47,823 nucleotides of DNA from a candidate division BRC1 bacterium ADurb.Bin183 (GTDB taxonomy: Bacteria; Sumerlaeota; Sumerlaeia; MWCT01): assembly GCA_002070185.1 (NCBI GenBank), contig MWCT01000017.1, forward strand, positions 1-47,823, in the 5' to 3' direction. The position numbers were made by a program, and so were the translations under genes. Under the pieces are notes generated by a model that did no database searches, was not told the origin of the DNA, and saw only the letters and a program-made list of their open reading frames with translations. Shown one piece after another: positions 32,284 through 43,855 of this stretch (positions within the stretch are counted from its first letter, which is position 1; the number at the start of each line of letters is the position of its first letter).

Positions 32284-33609
32284 ATGCTAATTCATAATGC
32301 CTGCGTTTTGACGATGGATGAGGGCTGGAATATTATTGAAAATGGCGCGGTCTATATCAAGGGAGATAAAATTGAAGATGTCGGCTCGAGCGAGGAACTG
32401 CGCCAAAAATATATAGAGCCTGAACCGCTTGATGCCGGCGGGCGCATCCTGATGCCCGGATTTGTCAACGCCCACATGCACCTTTACAGCACAATGTCGC
32501 GCGGCATTGCCCTCAGGGACGAGCCGCCGGTCGCCTTTAATCAAATTCTGGAACGCCTTTGGTGGCGGCTGGACAAGGCTCTCGATGATGAAGCCGTCCG
32601 GCTTTCCGCCTGGCTGCCGCTCATTCAGGCAATCCGCAAAGGAACAACCACCATCATTGACCATCATGCCAGCCCCCGCGCCATAGCCGGCTCGCTTGAT
32701 GTCATGGCGGAAATATTCGAAAAAATCGGTCTGCGGGGCGTCCTTTGCTATGAGGTCTCCGACCGCGACGGCGCACAAGCCGCAGATACGGGAATCGGGG
32801 AGAATGTTCGCTTCATCGAACGTTGCCATAAATACCCATCGCCCTTGTTGCGGGGCATGTTCGGTCTTCACGCCTCATTCACGCTCAGCGAGGATACCCT
32901 GCGGCGATGCGCGGAAGCTGCGCGTTCCCTCAGCGCCGGATGCCATGTCCATTGCGCGGAAGCCGCCTCCGATGTTGAATACACACGCAAAAATTTTGGT
33001 AAAAGCCCGGTGGAGCGGTTTTTTGATGCCGGAATCTTGGAGGAAAAAGCTATCGCCGCCCATTGCGTTCATGTTTCGGAAAGGGATATAGCGCTCCTTG
33101 CAGAATCAAAAACAAATGCGATTCATAACCCGCGCTCGAATATGAACAACGCAGTCGGCTGCGCTCCGGTTTTGAAGATGATTAGCAGCGGCGTTCGAGT
33201 CGGGCTGGGAACGGATGGCATGAACGCTTGTATGACGGACGAACTCAAAACGGCGTTCATTCTGCATAAGCATGAAAACCATGACCCGCGAGTAGGCTGG
33301 GCGGAATGTCCCCAGATGCTCTTTAAGACGAATCCGCGCATTGCTACCCAAATTTTTGGCTCGGCAATTGGCGTCCTTGCAAAAGGAGCGCTGGCGGATA
33401 TAATCCTCCTTGATTACTTCCCGCCCACCCCGATGACGCCCCAGAACCTCGCGGGGCATATCCTATTTGGCATTGCGGATGCGCCTGTCCGCACAACAAT
33501 TGTCGGCGGCAGGGTATTAATGAAGGATGGCGTTCTTATAGATGCGGATGAAGAAGAGATCAGCCGCCGCTCGCGAGAAGTCGCCTGCGAGGTATGGAAA
33601 AGGTTTTAA
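32284..33609 (+). CDS. SsnA-like metal-dependent amidohydrolase
   Basis: The 441-aa protein is an amidohydrolase/cytosine-deaminase superfamily member closest to SsnA, a putative aminohydrolase linked to selenium-dependent purine or xanthine oxidation. The metal ligands are in place: His64 and His66 in VNAHMHLYST, then GLHASFTLS, HVHCAEAASD, AHCVH, and the Asp in GLGTDGMN. The start is the ATG at 32284 because AAGGAGG sits 8 nt before it; the ATG at 32263 lies upstream of that site. Its stop codon touches the stop codon of the convergent PLP lyase gene. No purine-oxidase genes are nearby, so the substrate is unknown; deamination of a guanine- or pterin-like ring is plausible. Confidence 0.85.
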   Translation: MLIHNACVLTMDEGWNIIENGAVYIKGDKIEDVGSSEELRQKYIEPEPLDAGGRILMPGFVNAHMHLYSTMSRGIALRDEPPVAFNQILERLWWRLDKALDDEAVRLSAWLPLIQAIRKGTTTIIDHHASPRAIAGSLDVMAEIFEKIGLRGVLCYEVSDRDGAQAADTGIGENVRFIERCHKYPSPLLRGMFGLHASFTLSEDTLRRCAEAARSLSAGCHVHCAEAASDVEYTRKNFGKSPVERFFDAGILEEKAIAAHCVHVSERDIALLAESKTNAIHNPRSNMNNAVGCAPVLKMISSGVRVGLGTDGMNACMTDELKTAFILHKHENHDPRVGWAECPQMLFKTNPRIATQIFGSAIGVLAKGALADIILLDYFPPTPMTPQNLAGHILFGIADAPVRTTIVGGRVLMKDGVLIDADEEEISRRSREVACEVWKRF

Positions 33610-34794
33610 CTATTTTAACACCGAAAGCGCCTGCTCGAGGTCTTCAATAATCGCCTCCGCTTCCTCGATGCCCGCCGCAAATCTGACCAGATTGTCCTTA
33701 ATCCCGAGCGCAAGGCGCTCTTCCCGCGCGTAGTTGTAATAGGAAACCGATGCCGGATGCGTGATGAGGCTCTCCACGCCGCCAAAACTGGGTCCGATGC
33801 GCAGCCGCTGCAATCTGTCAAGAAAGAGCCTTGTCCCGTCATAATCGGCGTCCACCTCAAAAGTCACTACCGCGCCGAATCCGCGCATGGTGCGCTTTGC
33901 CAGCTCACAATACCGATGACTCGGCAATCCCGGATAATAAACATTCTGAATGCGCGGATGCTTTTCCAGATACTCCGCGATTTTTTGCCCGTTTTCATTG
34001 AACCGCTGCATGCGCAGGGCAAAGGTTTTAAGTCCGCGGATGAGCATGTAACTCGTAAAAGGTCCGATAACCCCGCCCATCATTTTGTGAAAATCGCGAA
34101 TGGGTCCGATTAGAGCGGAAGGTCCTAAAACCACGCCCGCCAAAAGGTCGTTGTGCCCCGCAAGATATTTCGTGCAACTGTGAATGACAATGTTGACGCC
34201 GAGTTCCAACGGACGCTGATTGTAGGGCGTTGCAAACGTGCTGTCGGAAATTAGATAAATATTTTTTCCCGCGACCATCTTTGACAGACGTTCCAGATCC
34301 ATGACGTTCAAATAGGGATTTGTTGGCGATTCGGAAAAAAAGATGCGCGTGTTCGGGCGAATCGCCGCCTCCATCGCCTCGTAATCGTGAACGGAGACAA
34401 CCGTTGATTCAACCCCGTATTGGGGCAGGGCGGTCTTGCAGAATTCGAGGGTCTTTTTATAGGCATCGTCCGTGATGACAATATGATCTCCCGAACGGAG
34501 CAAGGCAAGAAGAGTTGTGGTGATGGCGCTCATGCCAGAAGAAAAAAGAACGGCTTCTTCCGCGCCTTCGAGCGCGGCGAGTTTTTTCTCCGCCGCTGTC
34601 TGTGTCGGATTGCCGTAACGCCCGTATTCATACCGCATATTGATGCCGTGCGTGTAATTGTCAATATCTTGAGAATTGCGGAAAACGAAAGTTGAAGTTT
34701 GAATAATGGGCGTCGTGATGGAATTATAGGCGTTGACGTATTCTTCGCCCGCATAAACAGAAATATCCGAAAAATTCAAAGGGTCAAAATCCAT
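33610..34794 (-). CDS. Cystathionine gamma-synthase/lyase family PLP enzyme
   Basis: This 394-aa Cys/Met-metabolism PLP enzyme is of the trans-sulfuration group. Motifs include RYEYGRYGNPTQTAAEKKLAALEGAE, SSGMSAITTTLLALL, the ESPTNPYL motif, and PLP Lys209 in HSCTKYLAGHNDLLAGVV. The length, shorter than MetY, points to cystathionine gamma-synthase, cystathionine lyase or methionine gamma-lyase, which cannot be separated here. It ends directly against the SsnA-like gene with no room for a terminator. It stands alone on its strand and complements the metY/cysK operon 13 kb upstream. Confidence 0.87.
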   Translation of the reverse strand: MDFDPLNFSDISVYAGEEYVNAYNSITTPIIQTSTFVFRNSQDIDNYTHGINMRYEYGRYGNPTQTAAEKKLAALEGAEEAVLFSSGMSAITTTLLALLRSGDHIVITDDAYKKTLEFCKTALPQYGVESTVVSVHDYEAMEAAIRPNTRIFFSESPTNPYLNVMDLERLSKMVAGKNIYLISDSTFATPYNQRPLELGVNIVIHSCTKYLAGHNDLLAGVVLGPSALIGPIRDFHKMMGGVIGPFTSYMLIRGLKTFALRMQRFNENGQKIAEYLEKHPRIQNVYYPGLPSHRYCELAKRTMRGFGAVVTFEVDADYDGTRLFLDRLQRLRIGPSFGGVESLITHPASVSYYNYAREERLALGIKDNLVRFAAGIEEAEAIIEDLEQALSVLK

Positions 34795-35012
34795 GGCTTT
34801 TACTCCAATTTACGAAAGGGTTTGAAAATATCCTTCAAAGGCAAAAACAAATCGGGAAAATTCGACCATCCAACCGCTTCCCTCGTCAAGCAGATTTAAA
34901 GGATGTTTCCTTTTCAAATACCTTGACGCGCTTCTGCGGCATCCTTAATGTCAACTCATTATAATTTAATGGAGAAACTTTTCTCCAACTGAAAAAGTGG
35001 GGTGAATTCTAT

Positions 35013-36599
35013 ATGCCAAAAGGCTATTTAATGATTGTTCTGCACGCACACCTGCCCTTTGTCAGACATCCGGAATATAACGACTCGCTCGAAGAACGAT
35101 GGCTTTATGAAGCCATCACCGAAACATACATCCCGCTGCTTTCCCATTTTGAAAAGCTGGCGGAAGACGGCGTCCGTTTCCGCGTGACCATGTCCATGAC
35201 CCCGCCGCTGGTTTCCATGCTCACCGATTCGCTGTTACAAGAACGCTATATCCGCCATATCGAAGCCCTCATCGAATTGGCGCACAAGGAAGTTGAACGG
35301 ACGCGCTGGATGCCGGAATTTCAACGCACGGCGCAGATGTATCTGCGCAAGTTCGAACATTGCCGCTGGGTCTTTGCGGAAAAACACCGGCACGATCTTG
35401 TGCAGGCGTTCCGCCGATTGCAAGATGCCGGATTTTTGGAAATCTTAACCTGCGGCGCAACGCACGGTTTTCTGCCGCTTCTTCAAACAGAAAAAGGCGC
35501 AGTCCGCGCCCAGATAGGCGTGGCGGCAAGCCATTATAAAAAACATTTCGGACGCGCCCCGCGCGGCATCTGGCTTGCAGAATGCGGCTACTACCCAGGA
35601 TTGGATGAAGCGCTCGCAGAATTCGGCATCCGTTATTTCTTTGTGGACACTCATGGCGTTCTCTTCGCCGATAAAAGGCCGCGCTACGGAATCTTCGCCC
35701 CGCTCTTTTGTCCCAGCGGTGTGGCGGCTTTTGGACGCGATGTGGAATCCTCAAAAAGCGTCTGGAGCGCCAAAGAAGGCTATCCCGGCGATTTTGATTA
35801 CCGCGAATTCTACCGCGACATCGGCTTTGACCTTGATATTGACTACATCAAACCCTACATTCATGAAAGCGGATTGAGAATTTTCACCGGCATGAAATAT
35901 CACCGCATCACCGGACCCAGCCTCGAAAACAAACTGCCTTACAACGAGGAAAACGCCATGCGAAAAGCCGCGGAGCATGCGGGCAATTTCATGTTCAATC
36001 GCGAAAAACAAATCGAACACCTTGCCTCCGTCATGGACCGCCCGCCGATGATTGTCTCCCCATATGACGCCGAACTCTTCGGGCATTGGTGGTATGAAGG
36101 TCCTGATTTTTTGAACATACTCTTGCGCAAGATGCACTACGATCAGGACGTCATCAAAACCATTACACCTTCGGAATACCTACAAGGCTTCCCGAAAAAT
36201 CAGGTTGCCGTTCCATCATTTTCCAGCTGGGGATACAAAGGGTATTGCGAAGTCTGGCTCGAAGGCTCCAACGACTGGCTCTATCGCCATCTGCATGCTG
36301 CGGCTAACCGTATGATTGAACTGGCAAATCGCCATCCGCAAGCTTCCGGTCTGATTGAACGCGCCCTCAAACAATCGGCGCGCGAACTCCTCCTTGCCCA
36401 ATCCAGCGACTGGGCGTTTATCATGAAGACTCAGACTATGGTAGAATACGCCGTTCAGCGAACCAAACAGCACCTCCTAAATTTCAACGACCTTTATTTC
36501 CAAATTGTAAGGAACCAGATTGACGAGGCGTTCCTCGCCGACCTTGAAGGCAAAAACAATATTTTCCCGGATATTGATTATAAACTCTATGCAGATTGA
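35013..36599 (+). CDS. GH57 1,4-alpha-glucan branching enzyme
   Basis: This enzyme moves a glucan segment to form an alpha-1,6 branch, acting on glycogen-like polymers. The 528-aa protein has the GH57 region I HAHLPFVRHPEY, region III with the nucleophile Glu190 in GIWLAECGYYPG, and region IV with the acid Asp352 in SPYDAELFGHWWYEG. The C-terminal half is the DUF1957 domain. Spacing of Glu190 and Asp352 agrees with the known branching enzymes of Thermococcus and Thermus. The ATG follows GTGGGGTGAA. It is divergent from the PLP lyase; no other glycogen genes are in the window, apart from the nucleotidyltransferases at 39.5-44 kb. Confidence 0.92.
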   Translation: MPKGYLMIVLHAHLPFVRHPEYNDSLEERWLYEAITETYIPLLSHFEKLAEDGVRFRVTMSMTPPLVSMLTDSLLQERYIRHIEALIELAHKEVERTRWMPEFQRTAQMYLRKFEHCRWVFAEKHRHDLVQAFRRLQDAGFLEILTCGATHGFLPLLQTEKGAVRAQIGVAASHYKKHFGRAPRGIWLAECGYYPGLDEALAEFGIRYFFVDTHGVLFADKRPRYGIFAPLFCPSGVAAFGRDVESSKSVWSAKEGYPGDFDYREFYRDIGFDLDIDYIKPYIHESGLRIFTGMKYHRITGPSLENKLPYNEENAMRKAAEHAGNFMFNREKQIEHLASVMDRPPMIVSPYDAELFGHWWYEGPDFLNILLRKMHYDQDVIKTITPSEYLQGFPKNQVAVPSFSSWGYKGYCEVWLEGSNDWLYRHLHAAANRMIELANRHPQASGLIERALKQSARELLLAQSSDWAFIMKTQTMVEYAVQRTKQHLLNFNDLYFQIVRNQIDEAFLADLEGKNNIFPDIDYKLYAD

Positions 36600-37023
36600 G
36601 CATCCCGCAAGGAGCGGATTTAATATTTACGCGAGGTTTTTATCAGGAAAAAAGATTAGAATAATTCCGATTTATAAAGATGAAGGGATTGGAGGTGATA
36701 GAGATTATTTACAATGGGATACGATATCTCTTATGAGTTTGTTTGGAGTTCATGTAATTATTTCTTACTACATTTTTGCCCAGCGACATCCAAGGCGCGC
36801 GGATAAAATAACGGCTCAAAGATTAGATGTGAAACAAAACAAAAAAGTTGGTATGGCGGCGGAACAAGCCTTTAAATTATATGAGCGCATTTCAAGTATA
36901 ACCTCCGAAAAGTGCAAAAGCATAAAAAATTTATCGCCCAAAAATCGCAGGATAATGGCTCTTTTAAAAAATGAATCCGTTGCAAATAATTTTAGGTTGA
37001 TGTTCAATAACATTTTATTATGA
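36589..37023 (+). pseudogene. Truncated AT-rich gene fragment, possibly restriction-endonuclease-like
   Basis: An open frame from an ATG inside the last codons of the GH57 gene to 37023 gives about 144 residues. Protein-like sequence starts only at NIYARFLSGKKIRIIPIYKDEG and continues with GGDRDYLQWDTISLMSLFGV, VIISYYIFAQRHPRRADKIT and a Lys-rich end. The charged and conserved-looking core resembles type II restriction endonucleases, but I cannot name the family. It is far more AT-rich than its neighbours and has no proper start or ribosome binding site, so it is most likely the 3' part of a gene whose beginning was lost at the GH57 junction. Confidence 0.5.
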
Positions 37024-37040
37024 TTTTAAGGAGTGTGAGT

Positions 37041-38582
37041 ATGAGACGTTTTTATGTTTTGATGGGAACTTTGATTCTTTTTATGCAATCTATTTTAATT
37101 GCACAATCTTTCGCCGCGGTAAATCTGGATTCATCCACGCGGGTGATGGAAGTGCGCGGAGCGGAGGCGAGCGATTACTTCGGTCGCCCGCTTGTTTGCG
37201 CCGATTTCAATGGCGACGGCGCGGATGATTTTGTTGTCGGCGCAGACCGCTGGTCGTTTAACCCCGGACAGCGTCCCACGCTTTATATTTTTCGCGGACG
37301 CGGAACTTTTGTTGGAACTGATGTTGTGGAGCTGACCACAGACACCGCCGATGCGGTCATCTATGGCGAAACTGGTTCGGACAATTTGGCAACAGCGCTC
37401 GCCGCCGGCGATGTCAATGGCGATGGCATCATGGACCTAATCGCCGCTGATTCCACTTTGGAGGTTGCCTCGCGCCCTTATGCCGGCGCGGTCTATGTCC
37501 TTTTCGGACGCGCCGATTTTTTTAATCAAACAGTATATGACTTTGCAGCCGGCGATTGGGATGTCAAAATCCTCGGAGCAAAAGCGGGCGATGATACCGG
37601 CGGCGCAAACGCCTTCGGCGGCATGATTTCACACGGTCTGGCTTGCGGCGATTTGAACCGCGACGGCATTGACGACATCGCCATCGGGGCGCATCTGGGC
37701 GCCATCGGTTCATGGAGCGCCGCAGGAAAAGTCTATCTCGTTTTTGGCAGAAAAAGCCTGACTCACGGCTCTGTTATTGACCTTGTTAATCAAGCGAATG
37801 TCACCATACAGGGCAACGAGCAGTATGCCGAACTGGGGACGACGATCGCTATCGGCGACATCAACGGCGACGGCGCCCCCGACTTAGTCCTTGGCGAGGA
37901 ATATGGCAGCGTAGGCACGCTCACCACAGAGGGCAAGATTTTTTGCTTTTGGGGAAAGAGCTCATGGGCTTCCTCTTTCAGCGTATCCACAGCCAACCTC
38001 ATCATCAGCGGCGCAGTATCATGGGATTGCCTCGGAACAGCAGTCGCCCTTTCTGATGTGAACGGCGATGGAATCCTTGACCTTATTTGCACGGCGGATG
38101 GATGGAGTTCCAATAAGGGCGCCATCTATGGATTTTATGGCAGAACCAATTTCCCCGCCGCCATCGCCCTGTCCTCGCAGCAGCCCAGCTTTATTATTCG
38201 CGGATTCGATATCAGAAATGAAATCGGAAAAACGCTTGTCTCCGGCGATTTCAACGGCGACGGCATTGGCGATATCCTCTTCAGCTCCCGCGACGGCGAA
38301 CGTGACGGTTTCAACAGCGAAGGCAGAACCTATCTCGTTTTTGGCAAACCCAACTTCCCCTCGCAGTTATCCATAGAAACCGAGCAGGTGGATTACATCA
38401 TCAACGGCGGAGTTAATAATTTCCAATTGGGCGACGCCATTGCTGCGGGTGATTTAGATAATGACGGCGCGGATGAGTTCCTGATTGCCGCGCCTTTTGT
38501 GGATGGCGGCAAGGGGCGCCTCCTCGTCTTTGACCTCAACCCCCAACTCGCCGTTTCCGCTCGCTGGGAAATGTATGAATAA
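37041..38582 (+). CDS. Secreted FG-GAP/integrin-alpha-like beta-propeller protein
   Basis: The 513-aa protein has a signal peptide (RRFYVLMGTLILFMQSILIAQSFAA) and seven FG-GAP repeats, each with a calcium-binding loop of the form D-x-[ND]-x-DG-x-x-D. Examples are DFNGDGADDFVVGA, DVNGDGIMDLIAA, DLNRDGIDDIAIGA, DINGDGAPDLVLGE, DVNGDGILDLICTADGW, DFNGDGIGDILFSS and DLDNDGADEFLIAAP. Seven repeats would close a single propeller. Such proteins sit outside the cell and mediate adhesion or polymer binding; no enzyme domain is attached. The ATG at 37041 is set by AAGGAG; the ATG at 37020 lies upstream of it. Confidence 0.88.
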   Translation: MRRFYVLMGTLILFMQSILIAQSFAAVNLDSSTRVMEVRGAEASDYFGRPLVCADFNGDGADDFVVGADRWSFNPGQRPTLYIFRGRGTFVGTDVVELTTDTADAVIYGETGSDNLATALAAGDVNGDGIMDLIAADSTLEVASRPYAGAVYVLFGRADFFNQTVYDFAAGDWDVKILGAKAGDDTGGANAFGGMISHGLACGDLNRDGIDDIAIGAHLGAIGSWSAAGKVYLVFGRKSLTHGSVIDLVNQANVTIQGNEQYAELGTTIAIGDINGDGAPDLVLGEEYGSVGTLTTEGKIFCFWGKSSWASSFSVSTANLIISGAVSWDCLGTAVALSDVNGDGILDLICTADGWSSNKGAIYGFYGRTNFPAAIALSSQQPSFIIRGFDIRNEIGKTLVSGDFNGDGIGDILFSSRDGERDGFNSEGRTYLVFGKPNFPSQLSIETEQVDYIINGGVNNFQLGDAIAAGDLDNDGADEFLIAAPFVDGGKGRLLVFDLNPQLAVSARWEMYE

Positions 38583-38611
38583 AAAAAAGGGGGCGGAAAA
38601 TCTTCGCCCCC
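38581..38611 (-). terminator. Intrinsic terminator of the prepilin gene
   Basis: On the minus strand GGGGGCG and CGCCCCC form a 7-bp stem with a 9-nt loop (38611-38589), followed directly by eight T (38588-38581). It lies 24 nt after the prepilin stop. On the plus strand the same hairpin lies just past the FG-GAP stop but lacks a T-tract. Confidence 0.85.
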
Positions 38612-38634
38612 GTCATATTGATTATAGACGTAAA

Positions 38635-39306
38635 TTAATAAGTTGCGCTTCTTTTGCCTTCCGTATCCTTTTGCGTGCGGATAATCATACCTTTGGAAAT
38701 TGTCCCATTGGTGGGATCATAAATCCACCCCTTGTTTGGATCTGCGGTTCCGAGCGAAACATATTTGCGCGTGGGTCCGAGACTCATCAGACGCCAGTCG
38801 CCGTAGGCGTCAATGTCGCGGTGATCAAATCCGCTTGTGCCCGACCAAGGCGGGGTATCTTTTTCGCAAAATTGGCGAATGTTATGATACACAAAACTGC
38901 AGTCAAAGGGATTGGAATTAATATAAGGTTTGCCGATATCTGGCGCGCGGTCAGCCACAGCCCCGTATTTAAAAGGATCGGGAAAGATGGAAGAAATATA
39001 CTTCTGCGGAGTTGTCAGCTGATGCGGGACGCCCTTAAATCCATAACTTCGGGGATTGCCATAAAAATTATTCATATTCTCGGGCTGTCCATAAGGTAAC
39101 GCGCCCAGTCCGGGCGGAACTTTGTTATGGTCGGTGGAATAAGCCTCCAGCGCCGTGGCTATGGAGCGCATATCCGCGCGGGCGCGGGACGCCTTGGATC
39201 GCACCTGAGCCTCCAAAAAGTTCGGAACGGCTATCGCCGCCAAAATGGCAATAATGGCGACAACAATCAGCAGTTCAATCAAAGTAAACCCCAAACTCTT
39301 TTTCAT
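38635..39306 (-). CDS. Type II secretion/type IV prepilin-like protein
   Basis: The 223-aa protein begins MKKSLG then FTLIELLIVVAIIAILAAIAVPNFLEAQ, a textbook class III prepilin leader: cleavage is after Gly6, giving an N-methylated Phe and Glu5 of the mature protein. A globular domain of about 170 residues follows, with RADMRSIATALEAYSTDHNKVPP, typical of type II secretion G-like pseudopilins that are abundant in Planctomycetes-like and candidate phyla. A strong AGGAGGTG site precedes the ATG. No other secretion genes are adjacent. Many such single prepilins occur per genome, and individual roles are unknown. Confidence 0.9.
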   Translation of the reverse strand: MKKSLGFTLIELLIVVAIIAILAAIAVPNFLEAQVRSKASRARADMRSIATALEAYSTDHNKVPPGLGALPYGQPENMNNFYGNPRSYGFKGVPHQLTTPQKYISSIFPDPFKYGAVADRAPDIGKPYINSNPFDCSFVYHNIRQFCEKDTPPWSGTSGFDHRDIDAYGDWRLMSLGPTRKYVSLGTADPNKGWIYDPTNGTISKGMIIRTQKDTEGKRSATY

Positions 39307-39538
39307 AAATACACCTCCTTTCGCTTCCGTAATAAACGAGCATGTTGCATAAATTCTTACGGCGTCAATATTATTTAACCATTCCGCCGAACCTTCTTTT
39401 GCGCTCGCCCTCGCCCTTTATAGCCATTTACAGTTTCTCTGATTCCTCCCATCGTCGCCTTTCGTTTTTCCTTGCGCTCCCGTCCGCATATTCATAGCAA
39501 TATAACATCATTGGAAAAAATAAAGGAAGTGAAAGTCT

Positions 39539-40512
39539 ATGCGGATACGCAAGGCGGTCATTACGGCGGGGGGACGCGGCGTTCGCCTCTATCCCGCCTC
39601 GGACACGGTTCAAAAGGCGATGTTTCCTTTTCTGGACAGGGATGGCATCAACAAACCCGCCATTCAGATTATCGCCGAAGAGGCGCTGGAAAGCGGCATC
39701 GAGGAAATCTGCGTTGTATGCGCCCCCGGCGATGAGGCGCGCTATCGGGAAAGTTTCGACGCCCTGCGCAACAATCTCCTTGCCGCCTATGCCGGCGTGG
39801 ATTGGGCGCGCCAGCAAGAAGAGCGTATTGCCAACCTTTTGCGCCGTCTCCACTTCTCCCCGCAGGAGGAGCCGCTCGGCTACGGACATGCTGTTTATTC
39901 CGCCCGAAAATTTGTCGGCGAAGAGCCGTTCCTGCTCCTTTTGGGCGACCATCTTTATATATCCCACATCAAAGAAAAACGCAGCGCCCAGCAGCTCATT
40001 GACCTTGCCGTGGCGGAAGATTGTTCAGTGGCAGCCGTGCAGTCCACGCCGGAACATCTTGTCCGCTATTATGGAACGCTTTCGGGCAAAAGGCTCCCCA
40101 AACATACCGGCGTCTATCAGATTGAGCGCATCCTTGAAAAGCCCTCCTTAAGCGTGGCGGAGCTGGAAGTTCCCACGCCGGGTTTGCGGGCGGGACATTA
40201 TCTTTGTTTTTTTGGAATGCACGTACTGACACACGCAATTTTTCAGATTCTTGAGGAAGCCATGAGCCCGCGCAAAGGGCGCAAGATCGAATATCAGCTT
40301 ACCCCCGCATTGCAGGAACTGGCGCGGCGCGAAAAATATCTCGCCCTTGAAGTTAAAGGCTACCGATACGATATTGGCGCCGCGTTCGGATTGATGCGGA
40401 CGCAGATGGCGCTCTCCCTTGCCGGCAAAGATAGGGAGCAGATTCTCACCGTTTTAGTGGAGACGCTTGCCGAGGCGCATCGCCGCAGACCTGAGGATGC
40501 AGGAGGCAAAGA

Positions 40513-40516
<4 letters not shown>
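39539..40516 (+). CDS. GalU-like sugar-1-phosphate nucleotidyltransferase
   Basis: The 325-aa protein has the nucleotidyltransferase signature AVITAGGRGVRLYPASDTVQKAMFPF, close to the GalU/GalF group that makes UDP-glucose from UTP and glucose-1-phosphate. Further motifs are GYGHAVYSARKFVGEEP, the metal-binding LLGDHLY, ILEKPS, and GYRYDIGAAFGLMRTQMA near the end. It is the first of four genes running in the same direction; its stop overlaps the GTG of the next gene (GTGA). The real sugar may not be glucose because of the FKP-type kinase homologue behind it. No strong ribosome binding site upstream apart from AAGGAAGTG. Confidence 0.86.
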
Positions 40517-42345
<1,829 letters not shown>

Positions 42346-42429
42346 AAACCCGAAACCATTTGCTATCTCAGAAGGGCGGAACTGGATCACTTCACCGCAA
42401 AACAGTCCGGCGCCGCGGAATCCTATTCG

Positions 42430-43851
42430 ATGCTCCGCACCGTCGTCTCCAATCTATTCCGAGTGGCAGACCCCGCCTCGCAAGAGGAACGGCTGGCGTG
42501 GGACGCAGGCGCGGAGCGCATAAGGATAGAAAACGGCTTCGACTCTATTCAACACGAAAAAATCCGAGAGGATTTGCTGAGCGGTCGAATCGGTCTTGCG
42601 CGCAACCGCCTCCCTGTGAACACAGATATAGAGGATGTGCGCCCCGAGGATGTCTCCCTTTTGAATGGCGATAAAAAACTTGCGCGTCTTGGAGAGGATG
42701 AACTCCGCAGCGGTCGCGTTGCGGCGATGACCCTTGCCGCAGGCATGGGCACGCGCTGGACATCCGGCGCAGGCGTGGTCAAGGCAATCAATCCCTTCAT
42801 CAAAATAGCGGGACGCCACCGCAGCTTTTTAGAAATACACCTTGCCAAAACCCGGCGCACATCAAAATTATTCAACACGCACATCCCCCACATTATCAGC
42901 ACCAGTTATCTCACTCACGCCCCCATCAAAAAACATCTCAGCCTTAATGATAATTACGGATATGAAGGACCGCTCTATCTTTCGCCCGGACGCTCCATCA
43001 GCCAGCGTCTTGTGCCGATGGCGCGAGACCTGACCTTCCTGTGGGAAGAAATGCCGCAAGAAACCCTTGACGAACAAAAGCAGAAAGTGCGCGAATCGGG
43101 GCGGAAGGCGCTCATGGACTGGGCGCGCGCTTGCGGAGAGGGGAGCGACTATGTGGATAACGTGCCCTTGCAGCGCTTCAATCCCCCCGGACATTGGTAT
43201 GAGGTCTCCAATCTGATGCGGAACGGCGTTCTGGCTCGCATCCTTGAAATGAACCCCAATATCCAGACCATTATGATGCACAATATTGACACGCTTGGCG
43301 CGGATATTTCACCGGAGGCGCTCGGCGCTCACAGGGCTTCGGGCAGCGTCCTCACCTTTGAAGTAGTGCCGCGCCGTCTTTGGGACAGGGGCGGCGGACT
43401 TGCCCGCATCAACGGGCAGGTGCGTCTCCTTGAAGGTTTGGCGCAGCCGCGCGACGAGGACGAACTCAAACTCATCTATTACAACACCATGACCACTTGG
43501 ATTGAAATTGACCCGCTTTTGGAAATCTTCGGGCTCACTCGCAATGACCTTGCCGGCTCGGAGGAAAAAATCGCCGAGGCGATCCGACGCATGGCTCAAC
43601 GCGTCCCCACCTATGTCACTATCAAGGACGTCAAACGCCGCTGGGGACACGGACAAGAAGATATTTACCCCGTTGCCCAGTTCGAAAAACTCTGGAGCGA
43701 CATGACCTCGCTCGCCGACATCCCCTGCGGTTATCTGGTTGCCCCGCGCCAGCGCGGTCAGCAGATTAAATCGCCCGATGAACTCGACCCATGGGTCAAC
43801 GACGGCTCCCGCGATTATGTGGCGGGACTCTGCGATTTTGTGGGAGGTTAG
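42430..43851 (+). CDS. UDPGP-type nucleotidyltransferase homologue
   Basis: The 473-aa protein is a GT-A-fold nucleotidyltransferase of the UTP-glucose-1-phosphate/UDP-N-acetylglucosamine pyrophosphorylase type. The nucleotide motif is LAAGMGTRWTSGAGVVKAINPF near residue 100, with the Lys in GVVKAI replacing the usual PK. The sugar-binding part includes HWYEVSNLMRNGVL, then NIDTLGADISPE, the family place for the metal-binding Asp. The first ATG is at 42430, but coding-like sequence in the same frame runs back to the previous stop at 42345 with a CTG at 42382 behind AAGGGCGGA, so the real start may be earlier. The last gene of the run starts 5 nt after its stop. Confidence 0.78.
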   Translation: MLRTVVSNLFRVADPASQEERLAWDAGAERIRIENGFDSIQHEKIREDLLSGRIGLARNRLPVNTDIEDVRPEDVSLLNGDKKLARLGEDELRSGRVAAMTLAAGMGTRWTSGAGVVKAINPFIKIAGRHRSFLEIHLAKTRRTSKLFNTHIPHIISTSYLTHAPIKKHLSLNDNYGYEGPLYLSPGRSISQRLVPMARDLTFLWEEMPQETLDEQKQKVRESGRKALMDWARACGEGSDYVDNVPLQRFNPPGHWYEVSNLMRNGVLARILEMNPNIQTIMMHNIDTLGADISPEALGAHRASGSVLTFEVVPRRLWDRGGGLARINGQVRLLEGLAQPRDEDELKLIYYNTMTTWIEIDPLLEIFGLTRNDLAGSEEKIAEAIRRMAQRVPTYVTIKDVKRRWGHGQEDIYPVAQFEKLWSDMTSLADIPCGYLVAPRQRGQQIKSPDELDPWVNDGSRDYVAGLCDFVGG

Positions 43852-43855
43852 GCTT

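Noticed and set aside
39428..39967. Minus-strand frame of 179 codons opposite the GalU-like gene
   Set aside because: It overlaps the clear nucleotidyltransferase motifs on the plus strand and shows no recognisable motif itself.
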